From CALFCX01 sp964603025 (GTDB taxonomy: Bacteria > Margulisbacteria > WOR-1 > JAKLHX01), in assembly GCA_964603025.1 (NCBI GenBank), contig CAZRTO010000028.1, positions 1 to 17,211 on the forward strand: a stretch of 17,211 nucleotides of DNA. Reading direction: 5' to 3'. The notes below the pieces were generated by a model that saw only the letters and a list, made by a program, of their open reading frames with translations, made no database searches and was not told the DNA's origin. The position numbers and the translations under genes were made by a program. Positions 1 to 4,883 of this stretch are shown here, one piece after another (the first letter of the stretch is position 1; every line of letters begins with the position of its first letter).

Positions 1-1089
1 TATTTTTCCGAAATATTCGGGAACCCTTCATCCATCCACAGCTTCGGACAGGAAGCCCGGACAGCGGTTGAAAGCGCCAGAGAAAAGGTCGCCGCGCTCA
101 TAAACGCAAAAAAGGACGAGGTGGTCTTTACCAGCGGCGGCACCGAAGCGGACAATTTCGCTATAAAAGGCGCGGCTTATGCTAACAGCAAAAAGGGCAA
201 ACACATAATAACTACCCGCATAGAACATCACGCGGTAACGGAACCCTGCGAATTCCTTAGGTCGTCGGGTTATGAAATAACCTATCTGCCGGTGGACGAG
301 TACGGCATGGTGAACCCAAACGACGTTAAAAAAGCTATTACCCCCTCAACGGTCCTTGTTTCGGTGATGCACGCCAACAACGAGATAGGCACGATACAGC
401 CGATCGAGGAAATAGGCAAAATAACCAGAGAAGCCGGCGTTTACTTCCACACCGATGCCGTACAAACGGCCGGAGCGATCCCCGTAGACGTTGAAAAAAT
501 GAACGTGGACCTTTTGTCTGTATCGGCACACAAATTGTACGGCCCTAAGGGCGTCGGGTGTCTTTACATAAGAAAAGGGACCAAGATGGTGCCTTTCATG
601 CACGGCGGCGGACAGGAAAAGAACCGCAGAGGTTCGACAGAGAACGTTCCGGGTATCGTAGGATTCGGAAAGGCGGCCGAGCTCGCGCTCCTGGAGCTGG
701 ACGAGAGACAAAAACATCTTATCCCCCTTAGAGACCGGCTTGTAAGAGGACTCCGGGAAAAGATCAAAAACGCCCTCCCGAACGGACATCCGGAAAAAAG
801 ACTGCCCAACAACGTCAGCATGTGCTTTGAGTTCGTGGAGGGAGAGTCCATGCTCCTCAATCTCGATATGGAGGGCATAGCCGCGTCCACGGGCTCGGCA
901 TGTTCGTCGGCGACGCTCGAGCCGTCGCACGTACTATTATCCATAGGAAGGCCGCATGCGATAGCGCACGGGTCGATCAGGTTCACGCTTGGGCGGATGA
1001 CAACGGCGCAGGACATAGAGGTTGTGCTCGATGTCTTCCCGAAAATCGTCGATAAGCTGCGAAAAATGTCGCCGCTTTATAAAAGATAA
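1..1089 (+). CDS. iscS: Cysteine desulfurase, IscS/NifS family (5' truncated)
   Basis: Fold-type I PLP enzyme that removes sulfur from L-cysteine to give alanine and a protein persulfide, feeding Fe-S cluster assembly and tRNA thiolation in the cytoplasm. The reading frame is open from base 1, so the start lies upstream. It begins in the conserved GNPSSIHSFG region. Visible motifs are TSGGTEADN (cofactor phosphate loop), the PLP-lysine motif SAHKLYGPKG (lysine is window codon 178) and the catalytic-cysteine loop GSACSSATLEPSHV (cysteine is codon 301). Compared with E. coli IscS (K206, C328) about 27 residues are missing. The long Cys loop and SSATLEPS sequence fit the group I (IscS/NifS) type rather than SufS. 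iscU follows 50 bp downstream, which supports a role in Fe-S biogenesis. The IscS-versus-NifS name is a convention here. Confidence 0.96.
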   Translation, partial: YFSEIFGNPSSIHSFGQEARTAVESAREKVAALINAKKDEVVFTSGGTEADNFAIKGAAYANSKKGKHIITTRIEHHAVTEPCEFLRSSGYEITYLPVDEYGMVNPNDVKKAITPSTVLVSVMHANNEIGTIQPIEEIGKITREAGVYFHTDAVQTAGAIPVDVEKMNVDLLSVSAHKLYGPKGVGCLYIRKGTKMVPFMHGGGQEKNRRGSTENVPGIVGFGKAAELALLELDERQKHLIPLRDRLVRGLREKIKNALPNGHPEKRLPNNVSMCFEFVEGESMLLNLDMEGIAASTGSACSSATLEPSHVLLSIGRPHAIAHGSIRFTLGRMTTAQDIEVVLDVFPKIVDKLRKMSPLYKR

Positions 1090-1097
1090 AAACAAAC

Positions 1098-1116
1098 GTC
1101 ATTGCTTCGCAATGAC
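1098..1116. repeat. Small perfect hairpin between iscS and iscU
   Basis: GTCATTGC-TTC-GCAATGAC is an 8-bp perfect inverted repeat with a 3-nt loop, in the 50-bp spacer just after the iscS stop. No T-run follows, so it is unlikely to be a strong intrinsic terminator. It may adjust iscS/iscU mRNA stability or ratio. Its CATTGC/GCAATG arms resemble short dispersed REP-like palindromes seen in many genomes. One copy in one window cannot show that it is dispersed. Confidence 0.6.
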
Positions 1117-1139
1117 TAAATAACGAAAGGAGATAGCTG

Positions 1140-1562
1140 ATGCCAGCCTACAGTGAAAAGGTTATGGACCACTTTAAAAATCCGAGGAACGTGGGAGAGA
1201 TCCCGGACGCGGATGGCATAGGTCATATAGGCAATCCGGTCTGCGGGGATATCATGGAGCTTTACATAAAAGTAAAGGACAACATCATAACGGACGTGAA
1301 ATTCAAGACCTTCGGCTGCGGGGCAGCGATCGCGACCAGTTCCATGATAACGGAACTGGTAAAGGGAAAATCTTTGGATGAGGCCCTAAAGATCTCCAAC
1401 AGGGCCGTGGTCAACGCCCTGGACGGGCTCCCGCCGGCCAAACTGCATTGCTCCGTGCTGGCGGAAGACGCCTTGAAAGGGGCCATAGACGACTACCTGA
1501 AAAAAACCACAGGGAAAGGGCTGCCGGGATTCAAACCTCATGAAGAGCACCCGCCGGAATAA
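1140..1562 (+). CDS. iscU: Fe-S cluster scaffold protein, IscU/NifU N-terminal family
   Basis: Scaffold on which IscS-derived sulfur and iron are built into [2Fe-2S]/[4Fe-4S] clusters before transfer to client enzymes. The 140-residue protein carries the three ligand cysteines of the family: C35 in NPVCGD (with D37, the residue that keeps the cluster labile), C60 in FGCGAAIATSS and C104 in KLHCSVLAEDA. The chaperone-recognition motif LPPVK of IscU appears as LPPAK (residues 97-101). The tail after residue 120 is Lys/Pro/His-rich. No NifU ferredoxin or C-terminal thioredoxin-like domain is present, so this is the one-domain form. The ATG has a good Shine-Dalgarno, AAAGGAGA, ending about 6-7 nt upstream. 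The gene sits between iscS and mnmA, and mnmA begins inside its last codons. Confidence 0.96.
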   Translation: MPAYSEKVMDHFKNPRNVGEIPDADGIGHIGNPVCGDIMELYIKVKDNIITDVKFKTFGCGAAIATSSMITELVKGKSLDEALKISNRAVVNALDGLPPAKLHCSVLAEDALKGAIDDYLKKTTGKGLPGFKPHEEHPPE

Positions 1563-2622
1563 AAAAGTCCTGATGGCCATGAGCGGAGGCGTGGACAGCT
1601 CCGTTTCGGCCGCGATACTCAAAAAACAAGGATACGAAGTTATCGGCATAACGATGGAAATATGGCCGAAAACCTCCGACAATTTCGGCGGATGCTGTTC
1701 CGCGTCGGCTGTTGAGGATGCAAAAAAGGTCGCCGCAAAACTCGGAATCCCTCATTATGTTCTCAATATGCGCGATGATTTCAAAAAGCTTGTCATCGAC
1801 GATTTTGTGGGCGAATATATGTCCGGACGCACGCCGAATCCCTGCGTCCGGTGCAACCGCCACATAAAATTCGATCTGCTTTTAAAAAAAGCGGACGAGC
1901 TTGGGGCGGAATATGTGGCCACCGGACATTACGCGGCGATAGTTAAGGGCAAAAAGTTGTTCGAGCTGAGAAAGTCTTCCGACAAAAACAAAGACCAGTC
2001 TTATTTTTTGTATGACTTCCCGCAGGAAGCTCTGAGAAGAACTCTTTTCCCCGTAGGCAAGATCACCAAGACAGAGACCAGGGCTGCGGCAAAAAAGCTG
2101 GGCCTGGCGGTGGCGGATAAAAAGGACAGTCAGGAGATCTGTTTCATAAACCAGGGGGATTACGCCTCTTTTGTTAGCGAGAGCTCAAAAGCCCCGGTAA
2201 AACCGGGCCCCATACTCGGCACCGACGGGACGCCTCTCGGAATGCACAAAGGGATAATCTACTATACAGTCGGGCAGAGAAAAGGCCTGGGGATCCCGTT
2301 CGGCAGGCCTTTTTATGTGGTCAGGATAGATCCGGAAAAGAACGCCATAATAGTCGGCGACGAAAGCGAAACCTACGGCCGGGCGCTTGTGGCGGAAAAT
2401 TTCAGATGGACGTCGATCGAACCGCCCGTATCGGCTTTCCCGGCCAAGGCGAAAATAAGATATATGACCGAAGAGGCGGATGCCCTGGTCACGCCGCTTG
2501 AAAGCGGGCTTGTATCCGTAGAATTCAAAAGGCCCGTAAAAGCGATAACCCCTGGACAGTCCGTGGTCCTTTATAAGAAGGATACGGTACTTGGAGGAGG
2601 TCTGATTTGCAGCGCGAACTGA
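1540..2622 (+). CDS. mnmA: tRNA-specific 2-thiouridylase MnmA
   Basis: ATP-dependent enzyme that makes 2-thiouridine at wobble U34 of tRNA-Lys, -Glu and -Gln, using sulfur relayed from IscS. The protein has 360 residues, the usual length. The PP-loop SGGVDSS lies at residues 15-21. The catalytic cysteines are C102 in PNPCVRCN and C201 in SQEICFI, matching E. coli C102 and C199. Further family segments are GHYA (129-132), KDQSYFL (151-157), VGQRKGLGI and a C-terminal beta-barrel. The start overlaps iscU by 23 bp. An internal ATG at codon 12 abuts the PP-loop and would remove the first beta-strand, so the upstream ATG is preferred although its ribosome site is weak (translational coupling likely). 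Its sulfur donor IscS is encoded two genes upstream. MnmE, which modifies the same nucleotide at C5, is encoded at 14868-16241. Confidence 0.97.
   Translation: MKSTRRNKKVLMAMSGGVDSSVSAAILKKQGYEVIGITMEIWPKTSDNFGGCCSASAVEDAKKVAAKLGIPHYVLNMRDDFKKLVIDDFVGEYMSGRTPNPCVRCNRHIKFDLLLKKADELGAEYVATGHYAAIVKGKKLFELRKSSDKNKDQSYFLYDFPQEALRRTLFPVGKITKTETRAAAKKLGLAVADKKDSQEICFINQGDYASFVSESSKAPVKPGPILGTDGTPLGMHKGIIYYTVGQRKGLGIPFGRPFYVVRIDPEKNAIIVGDESETYGRALVAENFRWTSIEPPVSAFPAKAKIRYMTEEADALVTPLESGLVSVEFKRPVKAITPGQSVVLYKKDTVLGGGLICSAN
2593..2600 (+). promoter_or_regulatory. Strong Shine-Dalgarno deciding the nadA TTG start
   Basis: GGAGGAGG lies inside the 3' end of mnmA, 6 nt upstream of the TTG at 2607. This optimal spacing supports the non-ATG start and the 16-bp mnmA/nadA overlap. 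The next in-frame ATG is codon 63, far inside the conserved domain. Confidence 0.8.
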
Positions 2623-3512
2623 CGGAAAAAATACTGAAGCTGAAAAATCAGCGGGACGCCGTGATCCTGGCCCATAATTACCAGCTGCCCGAAGTGCAGG
2701 ATGTGGCGGATTTTGTCGGAGATTCGCTGGGCCTGAGCATAGAGGCGACCCGGGTGCCAGCCGGCACTATCGTGTTTTGCGGGGTCAATTTCATGGCTGA
2801 AGCGGCAAAGATACTGAACCCCGGGAAAAAAGTGCTCATGCCGGATCCCAGGGCGGGCTGCCCGATGGCGGGGATGATAAACGCGGAACAGCTGCGGGGA
2901 CTGAAAAACGCAAATCCGGACGCAAAAGTGGTCTGTTATGTGAACTCAACGGCCGAGGTCAAGGCCCTTTCCGATGTATGCTGTACCTCAGGGAATGCCG
3001 TCGGGATCGTGAGATCGCTGGGAGACAACGAGATCGTATTTGTCCCGGACCAGTACCTGGGCAGCTGGGTGGAAAAGCAGCTCAACAAAAAATTGATCCT
3101 GTGGAACGGCTACTGCAACATCCACAACAAGATACTTCCGGAACATGTCATCGAAAAGAAAAAGCGGCATCCCAAAGCCCTGGTCATGGCGCATCCGGAA
3201 TGCACTCAGGGGGTGGCGGATCTTGCCGATATAGTGGCCAGTACTTCCGGCATGATAAAAGCCCCCTCGGGAAGCGCGGCTTCGGAGTTCATTGTTGCCA
3301 CCGAGAACGGGATACTTCATCAGCTGGGCAGGCTTTATCCGGATAAGTCATTCTATCCGGCTTACGACGACGCGCTCTGCCCTAACATGAAACTAACGAC
3401 GCTGGAAAAGGTGCTGTGGTCCCTGGAAGATGAAAAAGAAGAGATAATTGTCCCTGACGATATCGCAAAAGCCGCCAAAAGATCCATAGAAGCGATGATA
3501 AAGATAGGATGA
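2607..3512 (+). CDS. nadA: Quinolinate synthase NadA
   Basis: Condenses iminoaspartate with dihydroxyacetone phosphate to quinolinate in de novo NAD synthesis, using an oxygen-sensitive [4Fe-4S] cluster. At 301 residues it has the short NadA form (about 300 aa, as in Thermotoga). Cluster ligands are C85 (AGCPMA), C170 (WNGYCNIH) and C258 (CPNMK); their spacing matches the three ligands of the Thermotoga enzyme. Substrate-site motifs include AHNYQ (22-26), GDSLGLS (38-44), YVNSTAEVKA (111-120), AHPEC (195-199) and STSGM (212-216). The start is TTG with a strong ribosome site inside mnmA. nadB (iminoaspartate source) and nadC are not in the window. Being downstream of iscS-iscU suits an enzyme whose activity depends on an Fe-S cluster. 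The stop codon is directly adjacent to the stop of the convergent gene. Confidence 0.97.
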   Translation: MQRELTEKILKLKNQRDAVILAHNYQLPEVQDVADFVGDSLGLSIEATRVPAGTIVFCGVNFMAEAAKILNPGKKVLMPDPRAGCPMAGMINAEQLRGLKNANPDAKVVCYVNSTAEVKALSDVCCTSGNAVGIVRSLGDNEIVFVPDQYLGSWVEKQLNKKLILWNGYCNIHNKILPEHVIEKKKRHPKALVMAHPECTQGVADLADIVASTSGMIKAPSGSAASEFIVATENGILHQLGRLYPDKSFYPAYDDALCPNMKLTTLEKVLWSLEDEKEEIIVPDDIAKAAKRSIEAMIKIG

Positions 3513-3923
3513 TCAGGCTGTTTCTGACAGGAGAATGTTTCTCATGACCGTGTCGTAAAGAGCTTGCCTTGCCCGCGCTGCCATCATGACCGTCTCTGCC
3601 GCAACGCTCAGTCTGTCGGTTTCCGTAAGAAGCGCGTACCTGGAAGCCATGCCCAGATTAGGGTCCGACAGCTCTTTTGTTATCTGGTTCATCCGCCTGT
3701 CCGTCCATTGTATGGCTCTGACCGCCGGATCGCCTCCTTCAGAAGAAATGATCACGTCGCGGGAAGCCGCGCTGCCCTTTGTCTGAGCGGACGCCGCCTC
3801 TCTCTGGGAATTGCTCACGTTGAGAGCATCCCTCTTCGGCCCTACCGACTCAAAATTGGCGGCTACGGTCCATTCCGTTTTTTTTATCTCGGCCGCGCTT
3901 TTCATGCTCATTTCTGCTGACAT
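3513..3923 (-). CDS. Small predicted helical protein of unknown function
   Basis: I do not recognise this 136-residue protein. It has no cysteine, no signal peptide and no membrane segment. Residues 1-60 are Ser/Ala/Lys/Glu-rich and look disordered. From about residue 66 to the end it looks helical with Arg/Glu/Met-rich amphipathic stretches (for example DRRMNQITKEL and ARARQALYDTVMRNIL). Codon use (ATA, AGG, AGA) matches neighbouring genes, and AGGGGG (3935-3940 complement) lies about 11 nt before the ATG, so it is probably a real gene. It starts 21 bp after the VanZ-like stop and is probably the last gene of the gyrA-side operon. Its stop directly abuts the nadA stop on the other strand. 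The C-terminal helix faintly recalls rod or needle-type secretion proteins (FliE/YscI-like), but that is too weak to use as a name. Confidence 0.7.
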   Translation of the reverse strand: MSAEMSMKSAAEIKKTEWTVAANFESVGPKRDALNVSNSQREAASAQTKGSAASRDVIISSEGGDPAVRAIQWTDRRMNQITKELSDPNLGMASRYALLTETDRLSVAAETVMMAARARQALYDTVMRNILLSETA

Positions 3924-3944
3924 TTTGCGTCTATCCCCCTACAC

Positions 3945-4343
3945 TTATATATCGTTAATTTCCCGGCGGGATTTCAGTCGCACGACAAAGATCCCGAGCT
4001 GCACAGACACGCACCCGATGAGGTTTGCGAAGATGTCTATGAGCTGCCCGCTCCGCCCGGGCACGAACACCTGGTGCAGTTCGTCGGTCAATCCGTACAA
4101 AACGGTGATCGCGACCGAATAGGAGGCCCTCCATCCGTATGTCATGGACGATGTTCTTGAGATAGCCCAGTAAACCAGCAGGTTGAGGACGCCGTATTCG
4201 ATAATATGAATGAGCTTGACATTGAAATATATCGGCACTTCTCTCGCGGCCTGAGGAGGCGGGAACGAAGAAAGCACAAAGATCAGCGCCATATAAGAGA
4301 AGGCGGGCAACCAGTAGAGCGCAGACTTAATAATCCTGTTCAA
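3945..4343 (-). CDS. VanZ-like family membrane protein
   Basis: Small integral membrane protein of 132 residues with about four hydrophobic helices (roughly 9-26, 42-62, 74-88 and 100-122). Family landmarks are the N-terminal WLPAFSYMALIFVLSS, the KLIHIIEYGVLN segment, and the polar DELHQVFVPGRSGQLIDIFANLIG stretch, read here as DELHQ, FVPGR and D-x-x-x-N-x-x-G. VanZ of the Tn1546 vancomycin cluster confers low-level teicoplanin resistance, but most chromosomal homologues have no known role. Resistance should not be inferred here. The start is TTG, 12 bp after the stop of the GerMN gene, with only a weak upstream purine stretch (GAGAAGAG). The next ATG is codon 18, inside the first helix, so TTG is preferred. 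It lies in the run descending from gyrA and is probably co-transcribed. Confidence 0.85.
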   Translation of the reverse strand: MNRIIKSALYWLPAFSYMALIFVLSSFPPPQAAREVPIYFNVKLIHIIEYGVLNLLVYWAISRTSSMTYGWRASYSVAITVLYGLTDELHQVFVPGRSGQLIDIFANLIGCVSVQLGIFVVRLKSRREINDI

Positions 4344-4355
4344 GAGCGTCTCTTC

Positions 4356-4871
4356 TCAAAATCCTGTGTCTTTTCTGGTCAGCGGCTTGTCGATGATATA
4401 GCCTTCCCCGCCCAGCGCGGCTTCTGTCCGGCCCTCCACCATGATCTGCACTTTGGAGGCGCCCGACACGTCGGTAAGGGTAAAAACCACTTGCGCCAAC
4501 AGTCCCTGGACCCTGGCGGCCCCTCCGCCGTAAGAAGCCAGCTCCTTTGAAAAATCCGCTATTACGGTGTCACCCTTTTTATATATCTGACGCAGCTTTG
4601 TCCCTTCGGGGATCTCGGAAAAATATCCGTTCTTGATCTCCAAGCCGGATGGTCCCCGCAAAAGCTCCTCGGCAACAAAATAGAGCGGATCGGACTTCTG
4701 GGGGATGGTCCGTTCAACGGGAAGAAAGAAGCTGTTCTTAAAAAAGAATATGTTGGCTTTTGCGGGCGGCTTTTGCGCTGTCATAAGGACATATCCCGCA
4801 AATCCCGCCGCGATCAGCACCAGCAGTGCCGGCAAAAACCATTTCCCTCTTTTTTTCCTGCGAGCGCCCAT
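4356..4871 (-). CDS. Membrane-anchored GerMN-domain protein
   Basis: The 171-residue protein starts with a basic stretch (MGARRKKRGK) and one hydrophobic helix at about residues 12-30, then an exported domain. That domain matches the GerMN (sporulation/spore germination GerM) fold family: AEELLRGP near residue 87, IPEGTKLRQIY near 107, DTVIADFSKEL near 121, a Gly-rich turn, VVFTLTDVSGASKVQIMVEG and a final GYIIDKPLTR. No lipobox cysteine is seen, so it is probably anchored by an uncleaved helix. GerMN domains occur well outside spore formers and do not prove sporulation; the biochemical role is unclear, with envelope or peptidoglycan association the usual proposal. The ATG is 12 bp after the gyrA stop and lacks a clear Shine-Dalgarno, so expression may depend on coupling to gyrA. 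Confidence 0.88.
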   Translation of the reverse strand: MGARRKKRGKWFLPALLVLIAAGFAGYVLMTAQKPPAKANIFFFKNSFFLPVERTIPQKSDPLYFVAEELLRGPSGLEIKNGYFSEIPEGTKLRQIYKKGDTVIADFSKELASYGGGAARVQGLLAQVVFTLTDVSGASKVQIMVEGRTEAALGGEGYIIDKPLTRKDTGF

Positions 4872-4883
4872 AGATAAAAAATT

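Noticed and set aside
346..930. Minus-strand open frame (194 aa) opposite iscS
   Set aside because: The plus strand encodes a clear cysteine desulfurase with catalytic residues in frame; this antisense frame shows no domain.
2978..3346. Plus-strand alternate-frame ORF inside nadA
   Set aside because: Out of frame with nadA, Gln/Gly/His-rich and without a ribosome site; nadA explains this region fully.
3945..4343. Glycopeptide resistance determinant
   Set aside because: VanZ-like proteins are common chromosomal membrane proteins; no vanA/H/X/Y/R/S genes are near, so a resistance role is not supported.
4356..4871. Evidence for endospore formation
   Set aside because: GerMN domains are widespread in non-spore-formers, and no other sporulation gene is present in the window.
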